DNA from: Pontibacter anaerobius
Lineage (GTDB): Bacteria > Bacteroidota > Bacteroidia > Cytophagales > Hymenobacteraceae
Assembly: GCF_026241195.1 (NCBI RefSeq)
Contig: NZ_JAPFQO010000010.1
Location: forward strand, 172,043 to 236,042
Direction of reading: 5' to 3'
Length of the DNA: 64,000 nucleotides
The notes under the pieces: model-generated
Told to the model about the DNA's origin: nothing
Databases searched by the model: none
Seen by the model: only the letters and a program-made list of their open reading frames with translations
Made by a program: the position numbers and the translations under genes
In this document: positions 1-9,795 of the stretch, in pieces
Position numbering within the stretch: the first letter of the stretch is position 1
Layout: each line of letters starts with the position of its first letter

Positions 1-1
1 G

Positions 2-673
2 GTGGACGAAGGTGTGCAGATTTATGGTGGTTACGGCTTCTCTGCCGACTACCCGATGGACCGCGCTTACCGCGATTCGCGCATTAACCGCATCTTTGAG
101 GGCACCAACGAGATCAACCGCATGCTTACCGTGGATATGATCCTGAAGAAAGCCCTGAAAGGCGAGCTGGATTTGATGGGCCCTGCCCAGGCGGTGCAGC
201 AGGAGCTGATGGCTATTCCGGATTTCAGTACAGAGGAAGAAACCCTGTTCTCTGCCGAGCACAAGGCGATCAAGAACCTGAAGAAAGCTATTCTGATGGT
301 AGCCGGTACAGCCGTGCAGAAGTACATGAACTCGCTGGCCAAGGAGCAGGAAATACTGATGAACATCGCCGACATGGCCATTAAGACCTATGTGGCGGAG
401 TCTACGCTGCTGCGCGTGGAGAAACTAGTGGGCGTGAAAGGCGAAGAGGCTGTGGCAAACCAGATCGACATGGTGCGCGTGGTGGTGAATGATGCCGTGG
501 ACACTTCCTTTAAAGCTGGAAAAGAGGCGATCGCTTCGATGGCTGAGGGTGATGAGCAGCGTCTGTTGTTCATGGGTCTGAAGCGTTTCACGAAGAAAGA
601 CCTTTACAATACCAAAGAGGCCCGTCGCCGCATCGCAGCCGCCCTGATCGAGGCAAACGAATTTGTTTATTAA
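2..673 (+). CDS. acyl-CoA dehydrogenase, C-terminal part (cut by window edge)
   Basis: This is the last 223 residues of a flavin-dependent acyl-CoA dehydrogenase, which does the first oxidation step of fatty-acid beta-oxidation in the cytoplasm. Near the start it has the family signature QIYGGYGF followed by [16 protein letters not shown] (residues 7-38), which contains the conserved Arg and EGT-E-I contacts of the C-terminal helical domain. The long helical tail after it fits the ~600-residue VLCAD-like enzymes common in Bacteroidota. The true start lies left of the window; the GTG at position 2 is only the first in-frame codon. A strong two-way terminator follows. Confidence 0.93.
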   Translation: MDEGVQIYGGYGFSADYPMDRAYRDSRINRIFEGTNEINRMLTVDMILKKALKGELDLMGPAQAVQQELMAIPDFSTEEETLFSAEHKAIKNLKKAILMVAGTAVQKYMNSLAKEQEILMNIADMAIKTYVAESTLLRVEKLVGVKGEEAVANQIDMVRVVVNDAVDTSFKAGKEAIASMAEGDEQRLLFMGLKRFTKKDLYNTKEARRRIAAALIEANEFVY

Positions 674-734
674 TTTCTGACCATTTATAGTTCGAAAGGT
701 TGCTGCTTTTGGCTGTAGCCTTTTATTAAAACAC

Positions 735-776
735 AAAAGAAAAGCGCAGCGGCCTAGGCTACTGCGCTTTTCTTTT
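735..776. terminator. bidirectional intrinsic terminator
   Basis: A 15-base perfect inverted repeat (arms 735-749 and 762-776, core AAAAGCGCAG/CTGCGCTTTT) carries A-rich and T-rich flanks on both sides. It sits between two convergent genes, so it can stop transcription from either side. Confidence 0.9.
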
Positions 777-793
777 ACAGTGTAACTTATACT

Positions 794-2239
794 TTACTTA
801 ATTTCTACGCGCATCAACTGCAGGTCTTTTTTGCCGCTGCGCAGCACCGTTACCAGGTTTTTCGGGCCTAGCCAGGTAGTATAGTCTTTAATGTAAGCCT
901 GCTTGCCGTCGGCTGGTATGCTAAGGCGCAGGGCTTGTGGGGCAGATGAGTTGCCGTTGCTGGCGTTAATCTGGCGCAAGTATAAATCATACTTGTTGTT
1001 GAGGTTCTCCAGCGTGAGCAGGTTCAAGGTGTTGCCCTCCAGGAATGGGCTGTAAGAGATGCCAGTGAATCCCTCAGAGGCCGGCGCCTGCTGCTGCTTC
1101 ATCAACACCGAGTTCCAGTCGAAGGTCATGTACTCGTCGTAGGCGAACAGGTGCAGCTCCTTGGCGAAGTATGGCGCATCCTCGCCGCCCTCGGTATACT
1201 TTTTCTCGGCAAGTATAAGCAGCTGCTTTTCCGGTGTCAGAAAGAGGTCGGTCAGGTAGATGTCCTGCAGTTTGTTGCTTTTATTGGCCTTGTCCAGCGC
1301 ATTTACCTTCTGCACATAATCCGGCGTGAATTTAAGCTCCTCGGCAAAGCGCATGTCTTCATTCTCAAAGTCATACTGCACGGCTTTGAGGCTGTAGTAG
1401 CTGCCGGTCTTCTCATCGGCCGTCAGCACGGCGCCGTACATTTGCCCATCCGGCATCAGCTCGAAGCGCGTGTCGCGGATGTATACTTTCTTGCCATCAA
1501 ACACGCCGCCCACCAGTACCGACATCACCTGCGCTTTTTTGCTTCCCGGCTTGTACTGGCGTACGCTCAGGCGGTTCATCTGGTCGGAGATCAGGTTCAC
1601 ATACTGCTCGCCGCCATTGCCCACCTTGATGTCGGCCGTCAGGATGCCGCGCAAATCGCTCAGGTCATACTTCACGTCCTGCTGCTTTTTCAAGTTGCCG
1701 TCGTAAAGTGTGCCGCTGATGCTCTGTATCTGGAAACTGTTATCGGTATGGAAGCGGTAGGCCAGCACCTGCGAGCCGTCGGCAGACACGGCCACACCTG
1801 CCCGACGGCCTTTGGAAGGAGCCTCCAGCAGTTGTTCCGACTTCTCCGCTTTGCCGTTTTTCAGGCTGATGCGGTGCGCGTGCAACAGCTGGTTTTTACC
1901 TTCCTGCCGGTGCGTTACTACCAATGCCGCCTCCTGGCTGGCTGTAAATTTATCCACTTCCTCGCCTGCGGCCATCGGAATCTCCGCTGCCCACTGCTTT
2001 TTCAGGTCGGCGTTATACTTCTCCACGGTGTACTTACCATCACCTTGGCGGTTTAAAAGTATGAACTCGCTCTGGCCCACAGGTATGGATTTGTGCGGCA
2101 GGCGCTCGTTATAGTGGTCTTCCTCCGGGTTAGGCTGGTAACTAAAGTCTACGGCTGCCCTGGTTTTGGACTGGGCAAGTATAACCTGCTGCTGGCAAAG
2201 CAGGCAGAGGAGTATAAAGAGTATAAAAGGCTTATTCAC
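794..2239 (-). CDS. secreted protein of unknown function (481 aa)
   Basis: I do not recognise a named family. The protein starts with a clear signal peptide (MNKPFILFILLCLLC, cleavage near VILAQ, about residue 22), so it is exported. The mature part is rich in short beta-strand segments ending in polar turns (for example FILLNRQGDG, VAVSADGSQVLAYRF, LFLTPEKQLLILAEKK). This resembles a beta-propeller-like fold, but no repeat is regular enough to prove it. It lies alone, convergent with the acyl-CoA dehydrogenase gene. The hydrophobic signal core is encoded partly by copies of the AGTATA word. Confidence 0.7.
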   Translation of the reverse strand: MNKPFILFILLCLLCQQQVILAQSKTRAAVDFSYQPNPEEDHYNERLPHKSIPVGQSEFILLNRQGDGKYTVEKYNADLKKQWAAEIPMAAGEEVDKFTASQEAALVVTHRQEGKNQLLHAHRISLKNGKAEKSEQLLEAPSKGRRAGVAVSADGSQVLAYRFHTDNSFQIQSISGTLYDGNLKKQQDVKYDLSDLRGILTADIKVGNGGEQYVNLISDQMNRLSVRQYKPGSKKAQVMSVLVGGVFDGKKVYIRDTRFELMPDGQMYGAVLTADEKTGSYYSLKAVQYDFENEDMRFAEELKFTPDYVQKVNALDKANKSNKLQDIYLTDLFLTPEKQLLILAEKKYTEGGEDAPYFAKELHLFAYDEYMTFDWNSVLMKQQQAPASEGFTGISYSPFLEGNTLNLLTLENLNNKYDLYLRQINASNGNSSAPQALRLSIPADGKQAYIKDYTTWLGPKNLVTVLRSGKKDLQLMRVEIK

Positions 2240-2359
2240 GGGTTGTAAAGGGTTTATGGTGTAGGTAAAACGGTGGTTTTGAGTATTGATTGTGGGCAGT
2301 TGCTAAGGCTAGGCTGAGGAGTAGCTAAAGTTTAGGTGTGGTTATGGGTAGGGTTGCTA

Positions 2360-3127
2360 TTAATGAACTAATTTGATTTGGCTGTTCGTAAATTCAATAA
2401 CCTTAAATCTTTGCCCATAGATTAATCCTTCACCATTTTTTTCATCATCACCATTCATAAACAAATAGGTAATACCATTTATAATTTCAAATTGGTAATC
2501 ATAATATATTTTTCTCTTTTTGCGGTATAATATCGCTTTTTGAGGTTGAATAAATTCAAGATATTCATCCATTGGCGAGTTATCAGGAATTTTTTCCAAT
2601 TTCCATTCTGATTCTAACTTTAGGTTTTCAAGTTTTTCGTTTTCCACCCATTTACCAGCCAATCTTTTTGCAAGCAAAACATTAAAGTTCTTTCTCTCAA
2701 ATTGAAGTTCCTTGAAATAGCTTTCAAAAATTTGGGTTTCTAAATTCTCAAATGTTAAGGATTTCCAATCGCAGAATTTAAATATTTTCAATTCTCTGTC
2801 GTCTATTTCAACTTCGTAATATTGAACATAAGAACTATGCATGGTTTCCTCGCAATCCTCGGAATAGGTTTCCGCTAACTTCACGAAAGAGTTTAAATTT
2901 GATATTGATTTTTCGCTTAGTACAGTTCTGGATGAAGCAAGTTTATCCTTATTAGGAATTGTAATCCTTCCGACAACAGCATTGCCTTCCAGATTAAAGG
3001 ACATTTCCCTAACAGTATAACTCTCATCGCCAAAGGTGTGCTTTATTTTTAATGTTTGGAACACTGGTTTTTCTTGCGCTGTGCAGCTCAAGAGGAAAAA
3101 CGATAATATATAAATGAGAACTTTCAC
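2360..3127 (-). CDS. AT-rich putative lipoprotein of unknown function
   Basis: A 255-residue protein with a lipoprotein signal: a hydrophobic start (MKVLIYILSFFLLSC) ends in the lipobox LLSC, so Cys15 is the likely lipidated residue and the protein should sit in the periplasm or outer membrane. The rest is rich in Lys, Glu, Asn and Ile. No domain is recognisable; the C-terminal half (KWVENEKLENLKLESEW...YYDYQFEIING) loosely resembles small lipocalin-like 'Lys-W' lipoproteins. The gene is strikingly AT-rich compared with its neighbours and uses different codons, which suggests recent acquisition. No partner gene is evident. Confidence 0.72.
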   Translation of the reverse strand: MKVLIYILSFFLLSCTAQEKPVFQTLKIKHTFGDESYTVREMSFNLEGNAVVGRITIPNKDKLASSRTVLSEKSISNLNSFVKLAETYSEDCEETMHSSYVQYYEVEIDDRELKIFKFCDWKSLTFENLETQIFESYFKELQFERKNFNVLLAKRLAGKWVENEKLENLKLESEWKLEKIPDNSPMDEYLEFIQPQKAILYRKKRKIYYDYQFEIINGITYLFMNGDDEKNGEGLIYGQRFKVIEFTNSQIKLVH

Positions 3128-3321
3128 AACTGTGGATTTAAAACTTGCCCATAACTAGTGTATGTAAGTAATTATCACGTTAGTCAATCAATGGTAGGCG
3201 GATAAATATAATTGTGCTACCTAATATACTGGATTTTACTCAAAGTATAACCAGCCGCAATATTAACCCACAGCTATTGTTTCGCGTGGAACCAAAGTGC
3301 AAACTGCCCTAACTTTTTAAC

Positions 3322-5472
3322 TCAGCTAATCCTGCTCCAGTTAACCGTGTTGGCGCTCAGTGACTGGATGTGGCGGCGGATGTTGGCGTTTTCAGGCTGC
3401 TCCAACTGCGGGTCCTGGTGCAGCACGCGCTGGGCGGCGGCGCGTGCCTCCTGAAGTATAGGCGCATCTTTGGCCAAGTCGGAGATCAGCAGATCCAGCA
3501 CACCGCTTTGCTGCGTGCCCATCAGGTCACCGGGGCCGCGCAATTTCAGGTCGATGTCGGCAATCTCGAAGCCGTTGTTGGTGCGCACCATCGTCTCGAG
3601 GCGGGTCTTGCTGTCTTTGCTCAACTTGTATCCTGTCATAAGTATACAGTAACTCTGCTCTGCACCACGGCCCACGCGCCCGCGCAGCTGGTGCAACTGC
3701 GACAAGCCAAAGCGCTCGGCACTCTCGATGATCATCACCGAGGCATTCGGCACGTTCACACCCACCTCGATCACGGTAGTGGCCACCATGATCTGCGTCT
3801 CGTTCTTCACGAAGCGCTGCATCTCGTAGTCCTTATCCTGCGCCTTCATCTTGCCGTGCACCATACTTACCTTATACTCCGGGAAAGCCCGCCGCACGCT
3901 CTCGAAACCGTCCATCAGGTCTTTGTAATTCTCCATCTGCTCCGATTCCTCAATAAGCGGGTACACAATGTACACCTGTCGGCCCAGCTGTATCTGGTCG
4001 CGGAGGAACTGGAACACGCGCAGGCGGTGCGAATCAAAACGATGGGTGGTGATGATCTCTTTTCGGCCGGCCGGCAGTTCGTCAATCACCGACACGTCCA
4101 GGTCGCCGTACAAGGTCATGGCCAGCGTGCGGGGGATAGGGGTGGCCGTCATCACGAGCACATGCGGGATGATGCGCGGGTTCTTGCGCCACAACTTGGA
4201 GCGCTGCTCCACGCCAAAGCGGTGCTGCTCGTCCACGATGCAGAGGCCCAGGTTCTGGAACTGCACCACGTCCTCCAGCAAGGCATGCGTACCCACAATC
4301 ATTTTCATCTCGCCGGAGCGCAGCTGCTCGTGCAGCACCTTGCGGTCTTTGGCTTTGGTGGAGCCGGTCAGTTTGCCCAGGTTTATACCCAGGCGGTCGG
4401 CGAATTGCTTCAGGCCTACATAATGCTGGTCGGCCAGGATCTCGGTAGGGGCCATCAGCACCGACTGCGCCCCGTTGTCGGCGGCGATCAGCATGGTGAT
4501 AAAGGCCACGATGGTTTTGCCGGAGCCCACGTCGCCCTGCAGCAGGCGGTTCATCTGCTTGCCCGCTGTTAAATCGGCGTATATCTCTTTCACCACCCGC
4601 TTCTGCGCGTTGGTCAGGTCGAAGGTGAGGTGGTTTTTATAAAAGTCGTTGAGGGTAGGAACATGCTTGAAGACCTGCCCCTTCAGGTCGGCTTTGCGCA
4701 CCACCTTCTGGCGGAACAGGCGCAGCTGAATGTAAAACAGTTCCTCGAACTTGAGCCGAAACTTGGCCTTGTTATACTTATCTGCCGTTTCCGGGAAGTG
4801 GATGTTGGCATAGGCGCTGCGCTTGTCCATCAGCTTGTAGGTATCGATCAGCTCCGGCGACAGCGACTCCTGCACCTGCGGCAGCGCCACTTTCAGGAGC
4901 ATCTCCATCATCTTGCTGATCACCTTGCTGTCGATGCGATGGGCTTTGAGTTTTTCGGTGGTGTTGTAAACAGGCTGCAGGAAGGAGGTAGTCTGGCGCT
5001 CTTCGGCCAGTTCTTCCAGCTCCGGGTGCGCCATGTTAAACCTGCCGTTAAACGAGGTCGGTTTGCCGAAAACGATGTAGTCGGTGTGGTTCTTCAGCGT
5101 CTTCTCCATCCACTTCACGCCCTTAAACCACACCAGCTCCAGCTGGTCGCCATTTTCGTCCACCAAGGTGGCTGCCAGGCGCTGCTTGCGGCCCTCACCG
5201 ATCAGCTCTTTGCCCCGGATCCGGCCGCGCACCTGTACGTAAGGCATGCTCTCGTCCAGCTCGGCCACTTTGTAAAACTGGGTGCGGTCGAGGTAGCGGA
5301 AGGGGTAATGCTGGATAAGGTCGCCGTAGGTGAAGATGCCGAGTTCTTTCTGCAACAGCTCCGCCCGCATCGGCCCCACGCCCTTCAGGAATTCTATTTT
5401 GGTGTTGAAGAAGTTACTCACGGTCTTTGGCTTGCTTTCGGGTGAAGGATTGGCAAGTAGTACAAAGTACAA
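3322..5472 (-). CDS. recG: ATP-dependent DNA helicase RecG
   Basis: RecG remodels stalled replication forks and branched recombination intermediates. The N-terminal wedge domain begins at FFNTKIEFLKGVGP and includes the OB-fold region (PYVQVRGRIRGKEL). The helicase core follows with Walker A GDVGSGKT, the DEQH box (IVDEQHRFGVEQR), MTATPIPRTLAM, and motif VI LRGRVGRG. The ATG at 5472 adds about 17 residues that look unlike the family. A GTG at 5421, giving VSNFFNTKIEF, is probably the real start and yields a typical ~699 residues. The gene is monocistronic on the minus strand. Confidence 0.96.
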   Translation of the reverse strand: MYFVLLANPSPESKPKTVSNFFNTKIEFLKGVGPMRAELLQKELGIFTYGDLIQHYPFRYLDRTQFYKVAELDESMPYVQVRGRIRGKELIGEGRKQRLAATLVDENGDQLELVWFKGVKWMEKTLKNHTDYIVFGKPTSFNGRFNMAHPELEELAEERQTTSFLQPVYNTTEKLKAHRIDSKVISKMMEMLLKVALPQVQESLSPELIDTYKLMDKRSAYANIHFPETADKYNKAKFRLKFEELFYIQLRLFRQKVVRKADLKGQVFKHVPTLNDFYKNHLTFDLTNAQKRVVKEIYADLTAGKQMNRLLQGDVGSGKTIVAFITMLIAADNGAQSVLMAPTEILADQHYVGLKQFADRLGINLGKLTGSTKAKDRKVLHEQLRSGEMKMIVGTHALLEDVVQFQNLGLCIVDEQHRFGVEQRSKLWRKNPRIIPHVLVMTATPIPRTLAMTLYGDLDVSVIDELPAGRKEIITTHRFDSHRLRVFQFLRDQIQLGRQVYIVYPLIEESEQMENYKDLMDGFESVRRAFPEYKVSMVHGKMKAQDKDYEMQRFVKNETQIMVATTVIEVGVNVPNASVMIIESAERFGLSQLHQLRGRVGRGAEQSYCILMTGYKLSKDSKTRLETMVRTNNGFEIADIDLKLRGPGDLMGTQQSGVLDLLISDLAKDAPILQEARAAAQRVLHQDPQLEQPENANIRRHIQSLSANTVNWSRIS

Positions 5473-5604
5473 AAATAAGCAAAAGACGGGACAGGTGTTA
5501 GTGATGGAGGAGCTTTATACTTTAGCTTTGGTTTTATACTTGTGTTTCCTGTTACTCCAGCTGTTCCGGATCTCATTTAGGGCAAACGTCCGCTTGGCCC
5601 TCTT

Positions 5605-5848
5605 ACATTAACCACTGCTTCCATCAACTTGAGCTAAGCTATCTGTTCTGTCTTCCATTCATGCTCAGTCTTACGAACCTATCGTTTCACCTCTGGCTTT
5701 GGCTCCCTCAAGGCCGGGAGGCCTCGCCTTTTCGCATCGCGCTGTGTTCCCTTCCTTTGCTACCCTGCGGTCGCAATGCCCTCCGGGCACCGGAATCTCA
5801 CAAGGCGCTCAACGCAAAGGCTGGGATCATTTTTCGATAGCTGTGGCT
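5605..5848 (-). repeat. dispersed repeat unit A, copy 1
   Basis: This is a minus-orientation copy of a ~200-250 bp intergenic repeat also found near 28180, 49446 and 59662. Shared blocks include GTTGAGCGCCTTGTGAG, AACACAGCGCGATG and GGCTGAGGATGAA (here slightly diverged). It can form two hairpins, at 5777-5789 (TGCCC/GGGCA) and 5711-5724 (AGGCC/GGCCT); both arms match compensating changes in other copies. Reading frames through it are probably chance. Confidence 0.85.
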
Positions 5849-5851
5849 ATA

Positions 5852-5948
5852 CTGTCATTTCGACCTTCGGGAGAAATCTGGAGTTGTACAACGGTGAAAA
5901 ATCCTGTAAATCCTGATTCAGATCTCTCCCTAGCGGTCGAGATGACAG
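5852..5948. repeat. imperfect long palindrome, repeat unit C
   Basis: The outer arms CTGTCATTTCGACC (5852-5865) and GGTCGAGATGACAG (5935-5948) are complementary except for a T/G wobble. Inner arms GAGAAATCT and AGATCTCTC extend the pairing. It lies between repeat units A and B and would fold as one ~97-base hairpin. Similar STMTCGA-type palindromes are, from memory, common between genes in Bacteroidota. Confidence 0.75.
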
Positions 5949-5968
5949 CGATGGGATGAAGAGTTGAA

Positions 5969-6058
5969 ATACCCCTCCTCGGAGGGGTTGGGGGGTGGGT
6001 TTACATCTGCGAAAAACTTCCCTCCTTAGACAAGGAGGGGTAGGGGTGGTTGGCTCCG
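5969..6058 (-). repeat. repeat unit B, double copy
   Basis: Two adjacent G/C-rich palindromic units lie here: CCCCTCCTCGGAGGGG at about 5971-5986 and CCCTCCTTAGACAAGGAGGGG further right, each with a GGGGTGG tail. The same unit occurs next to every copy of repeat A (near 26923, 49393 and 59619) and alone at 54536. Confidence 0.8.
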
Positions 6059-6140
6059 ATCCAGATGCCCGCATTGGAGCTGCGCACGCTGCGAGGTCAT
6101 ACGTACACTTTCCGATCAAACAATCAACAATTAACAACAC

Positions 6141-6761
6141 CTACTTCTCCTTCCACTCCAGCGTGTTCAGCAGATGCACGATGTCCTTTTTCACGAACTC
6201 GATCACTGGGGCCAGGGAGTCGTTCTGGGTGGCTGTTCTGAAGTATAAAGCGCCTCTTAAAAAGTGGGTACTAGAGTCGGTTACGTAGAACTGGAACTGG
6301 CTCGGTACCTCGCCCTCCAGCTCAAACACAGCTGCCACATCCCCGGTAGGTATCTTTATTTCAGACTCCTCAATGGCATAGGCCTTTATCTGGTGCTTGG
6401 AGGTTAGCTTGCGGGCGTCCTCCACCAGATTGTTGAGCATCTTTTCGTTATTTTCGAGCTTTTTATATGTCAGCTGCACGTTGGCACCCAGGCTTGGATA
6501 GATGATGTTGATCCAGTGCGGCTGCGCGATGCCGGAGGAGTCAGGTCGGATTTTGGCGTGGGCCGAGTACTCAAAAGTATATGGGTGCTGTTCCTGCAGT
6601 TGCTGGTAAGCCTGCGTCGGCAGGTCGATGCGGTTATAGCCTTTGGGTTTTGGGGTATACTCCTCAGCTCCGCAGGCTGCCACGCCGGCGCCCAGTCCAA
6701 ACCACAAAAGCGCCTTCAGGCTACCCAACTTTATAATACTGTTCTTTTTTGCTTGCGACAT
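6141..6761 (-). CDS. gldD: gliding motility lipoprotein GldD
   Basis: GldD is a membrane lipoprotein required for gliding and type IX secretion in Flavobacterium. The sequence has a basic start, a hydrophobic stretch ([14 protein letters not shown]) and a lipobox with Cys30. The conserved GldD opening [14 protein letters not shown] follows directly. Its 206 residues fit the family. The gene is the last of mutY-ssb-gldE-gldD and overlaps the end of gldE by 41 bases, which indicates translational coupling. The same gene order is known from Flavobacterium. Confidence 0.9.
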   Translation of the reverse strand: MSQAKKNSIIKLGSLKALLWFGLGAGVAACGAEEYTPKPKGYNRIDLPTQAYQQLQEQHPYTFEYSAHAKIRPDSSGIAQPHWINIIYPSLGANVQLTYKKLENNEKMLNNLVEDARKLTSKHQIKAYAIEESEIKIPTGDVAAVFELEGEVPSQFQFYVTDSSTHFLRGALYFRTATQNDSLAPVIEFVKKDIVHLLNTLEWKEK

Positions 6762-8091
6762 TGATTTTTACTCGTTTTACGCGCTTCGTGTCCGCCGACT
6801 CAACGGTGAAGTGGAAGCGACCGAAATCTGTGTTCTCGCCCACTCTCGGAATTCTGGAGAACAGCGCCAGCATCAGTCCGGCCACCGTCTCGTTTTCGCC
6901 CTTCACCTCGTCAAAGGCATCAAAAGGCACCTCGGTAATTTTGCAGAAATCGTGCAGCGAGGTCTTGCCATCAAAGATAAAGGTATTTTCGTCGAGTTGG
7001 GAGTAGATTATATCATCGTCGTCGTCAAACTCATCGTTGATCTCACCTACAATCTCCTCCACAATATCCTCCAGGGTAAGCAGGCCTACCGTACCGCCGT
7101 ATTCGTTTATTACAATGGCCATGTGCACGTGCTTTTCCTTAAAATCCTGGAAAAGATCGGCGATACGCTTGGTTTCGGGCACAAAGAACGGCGGACGCAC
7201 GAGTTGCTGCCAGTTAAAATCAGCTCCCCGGCCCAGATGCGGCAGCAGGTCCTTTACATAAAGTATACCTTCTATATGGTCGGTGCTCTCAGAGTATACC
7301 GGTATGCGCGAGTAACCCCATTTCACGATTTCCGGCATTAACTCCGGCAGCGTCATGGCTGTGTTAAAGGCCACAATATCCATGCGCGGGCGCATGATCT
7401 GCTTTACCGAAATGGCGCCGAAGTTTACCACGCCACGCAGAATCTTGCGTTCCTCCGGTGAGGTGTCGGCATTGATCAGGGCCACATCCAGGCTATGGTG
7501 CAGCTCCTCGATGGTATGGGTGTACCCCCGAATGATATACTTGCGCTCGATGTGCTCATTGATAGAAATAAGCAGCCATGAGATTGGCCGCATAAGCAGC
7601 TGCAAGCTGTCGAGCACGCCGGCCATGCGGCGCACCAGTGGCATGCGGCGTTTTTGCACGTACACTTTTGGCAGCACCTCCCCACAAAAAACTATAAAGA
7701 AGGTGGCAAACAGCATGCAAAGCGCCAAAGCACCTGCCGACAAGGTCATGGTGCCGAACAACTGCCAGGCCACGTAGGCAAACAGCGTGATAATGGCTAC
7801 ATTGATGCCATTGTTAAGTATAAGTATGGTAGTGAGAAGCTTACGCGGGTTCTGCAGGAGGCGGTACACACGTTGCTCAGCAGTGTGTGGGCTGGTTTTG
7901 CATTTCTCCAGCTCCTGCTCCGAAAGAGAGAAAAAGGCTGCCTCGGCGCCTGAGGTCAGGGCCGAGAGCAGCAATAGGATCAGGCCGCCAGCAATGGCGA
8001 CCAGGTATTCTAACCTGAGTTGCGTTAACGAACTCTGTAAAAGTTGAAGTAAACTATAACTCAGGGGGTCTCCGGGATCTGTACTTTCCAA
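6721..8091 (-). CDS. gldE: GldE, CNNM/CorC-type membrane protein
   Basis: This is a membrane protein of the hemolysin-C/CNNM family that supports GldD function in gliding bacteria. The N-terminal ~200 residues hold the DUF21 transmembrane domain: [22 protein letters not shown], the [18 protein letters not shown] segment, and later hydrophobic stretches. A CBS-pair domain follows ([45 protein letters not shown]). A CorC/HlyC C-terminal domain ends the protein. The Asp-rich loop after EINDEF is typical. It starts 26 bases after ssb ends and overlaps gldD. Confidence 0.92.
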   Translation of the reverse strand: MESTDPGDPLSYSLLQLLQSSLTQLRLEYLVAIAGGLILLLLSALTSGAEAAFFSLSEQELEKCKTSPHTAEQRVYRLLQNPRKLLTTILILNNGINVAIITLFAYVAWQLFGTMTLSAGALALCMLFATFFIVFCGEVLPKVYVQKRRMPLVRRMAGVLDSLQLLMRPISWLLISINEHIERKYIIRGYTHTIEELHHSLDVALINADTSPEERKILRGVVNFGAISVKQIMRPRMDIVAFNTAMTLPELMPEIVKWGYSRIPVYSESTDHIEGILYVKDLLPHLGRGADFNWQQLVRPPFFVPETKRIADLFQDFKEKHVHMAIVINEYGGTVGLLTLEDIVEEIVGEINDEFDDDDDIIYSQLDENTFIFDGKTSLHDFCKITEVPFDAFDEVKGENETVAGLMLALFSRIPRVGENTDFGRFHFTVESADTKRVKRVKINVASKKEQYYKVG

Positions 8092-8117
8092 GATTGTTCA
8101 GTTTAATGACACATAGG

Positions 8118-8588
8118 TTAGAACGGCAGGTCGTCGGGTTCGTCGTTCTGGAAGCCACCAGCCGGACTGGCGCCTTTGCTGGCTGCTGCGTTGCCGGCGT
8201 AGTTACCGCCGCTTGCCGCAGAGGACTCCTGGTAGTCGCCGCTGCCGCCGTTGTCGCTGCGCCCGCCGAGCATGGTCATGTTATCGGCCACGATCTCGGT
8301 GCTGTAACGCTGGATACCGTCTTTATCGGTGTAATTGTTGCTGCGGATTTTGCCCTCGATGAATACCGAGTTGCCTTTGCGCAGGTATTTCTCCGCTACT
8401 TCGGCAAGGCCTCTCCACACCACAATGTTATGCCATTCGGTGCGCTCCTGCTTCTGCCCGCTCTTATCCTTGAAGGATTCGGACGTTGCGATCGGGAAGC
8501 GGGCAACAGCCACACCGCCTTCCAGGTGACGTACTTCCGGGTCTTTGCCCAGGTTTCCGATCAGAATTACTTTGTTTACACTTGCCAT
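8118..8588 (-). CDS. ssb: single-stranded DNA-binding protein
   Basis: Ssb coats single-stranded DNA during replication, repair and recombination. The OB fold fills the first ~110 residues, beginning [20 protein letters not shown] with the typical W-N-I-V-V-W and [13 protein letters not shown] strands. A Gly/Ala/Ser-rich linker then leads to an acidic tip DEPDDLPF, the docking site for partner proteins. The 156-residue length is normal. It lies inside the mutY-ssb-gldE-gldD cluster, 115 bases after mutY, so it may have its own promoter. Confidence 0.96.
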   Translation of the reverse strand: MASVNKVILIGNLGKDPEVRHLEGGVAVARFPIATSESFKDKSGQKQERTEWHNIVVWRGLAEVAEKYLRKGNSVFIEGKIRSNNYTDKDGIQRYSTEIVADNMTMLGGRSDNGGSGDYQESSAASGGNYAGNAAASKGASPAGGFQNDEPDDLPF

Positions 8589-8703
8589 GTCTTTTTTTGT
8601 CTAAAAATAAAGTTTAATTGGGCTACTCCAACAACCAAGCTGGAGGCAAATATGGCTTTTACTGAAACTACTAGAATGCTTTTCTTTCAAGATTAGTTTC
8701 AGC

Positions 8704-9795
8704 CTATAAATATACTAAAATCTTAGCATCTTTCAAATAGCTGCTTATCAAAACTGGTTTGGGTAAAGCCTCTATTTTTTTAACGTTATAAGGGGCTAAC
8801 CTTGTTTCTTGAAGCACCTCATCTTTCAACGGTGTTTTTAGCTTAATACGGTAAAAACGCGCGTTTATTTTCTGGTGGCTGAGAATGTGTTTATAGTCTT
8901 TGGCCGGCGGCTGCAGCAGTGCCTTTTGTACGGGTATCCCAGCCTCCTGTAGCTCTAGCAGCAGCTGCTCTTCGGGCAGGTCTTTAATGTCGCTTTCGTA
9001 GAGGTAAAAATCATAAAGACCTTGCCAGATGTCTCCCTCCAGGCGTTTGCGTAGGTAGAAAGCGCCGTCCAGTTCAAAAACTATGTAATGGAAGAAACGT
9101 GGCCGCGCCGCCTTAGCCTTCGATTTTACAGGGAGCTCCTGCACCATGCCGTGGTTAAAGGCAAAGCAGCTCTGCTGCAGCGGGCAGAACAGGCAGTCAG
9201 GCATGAGGGGCGTGCACTGTATAGCGCCAAACTCCATAATGGCCTGGTTGTAGGTGTCGGGCTCACCGGCGGGCACCAGCTCATCAGCCAGTTTCTGGAA
9301 TATTTTCCGGGAGGATGGCGCGGCGATATCATCCGAGATGCCAAACACACGGGCCAGCACCCGGAACACATTGCCATCGAGCACGGCCACCTGCTCCTTA
9401 AAAGCAAAAGCCGCAATGGCCGCTGCCGTGTAGCTGCCTACACCCTTCAGCTTTAGCAACTCCTCATACTTATCCGGGAATTGCCCGCCATACTTCTCTA
9501 CCACCAGCTGAGCTGTGTGGTGCATGTTGCGGGCCCTGGAGTAGTAACCGAGCCCCTGCCACAGCCGCAGCACCTCATCCTGCGGGGCTGCGGCCAGGTC
9601 CTGCACGGTAGGGTAGGCCGCTACAAACCGTTCGTAGTAGGGTAGGCCCTGCGCCACGCGTGTCTGTTGCAGGATCACTTCAGAGAGCCAGATAAAGTAT
9701 GGATTTGTAGTATCGCGCCAGGGCAGGGAGCGTTTGTGGCGGCCATACCAGCCCAGGAGCGTTTGGGCAAAGTGTTGGTGTGCGGCGGTTTGCAT
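8704..9795 (-). CDS. mutY: A/G-specific adenine glycosylase MutY
   Basis: MutY removes adenine mispaired with 8-oxoguanine. Visible features are the catalytic Glu39 in WLSEVILQQTRV, the helix-hairpin-helix LKGVGSYTAA (about 116-125), the catalytic Asp140 in VLDGNVFRV, and the iron-sulphur cluster ligands C-x6-C-x2-C-x5-C (CTPLMPDCLFCPLQQSC). A C-terminal NUDIX-like 8-oxoG recognition domain follows. I chose the ATG at 9795 (363 aa). An upstream in-frame ATG at 9882 adds 29 residues that look non-conserved. The gene heads the ssb-gldE-gldD cluster. Confidence 0.94.
   Translation of the reverse strand: MQTAAHQHFAQTLLGWYGRHKRSLPWRDTTNPYFIWLSEVILQQTRVAQGLPYYERFVAAYPTVQDLAAAPQDEVLRLWQGLGYYSRARNMHHTAQLVVEKYGGQFPDKYEELLKLKGVGSYTAAAIAAFAFKEQVAVLDGNVFRVLARVFGISDDIAAPSSRKIFQKLADELVPAGEPDTYNQAIMEFGAIQCTPLMPDCLFCPLQQSCFAFNHGMVQELPVKSKAKAARPRFFHYIVFELDGAFYLRKRLEGDIWQGLYDFYLYESDIKDLPEEQLLLELQEAGIPVQKALLQPPAKDYKHILSHQKINARFYRIKLKTPLKDEVLQETRLAPYNVKKIEALPKPVLISSYLKDAKILVYL

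Noticed and set aside
3370..4572. Long plus-strand frame of 400 codons opposite recG
   Set aside because: It is the antisense shadow of recG; the product is His/Gln/Leu-rich noise while the minus frame has all helicase motifs.
5699..5959. Open frame across repeat A copy 1 (peptide with HRAVFP-like phrase)
   Set aside because: The same kind of frame occurs in other copies of repeat A (near 49454-49642 and 59659-59874, minus strand), following the repeat rather than a gene. No promoter or start context; hairpin arms explain the conserved letters.
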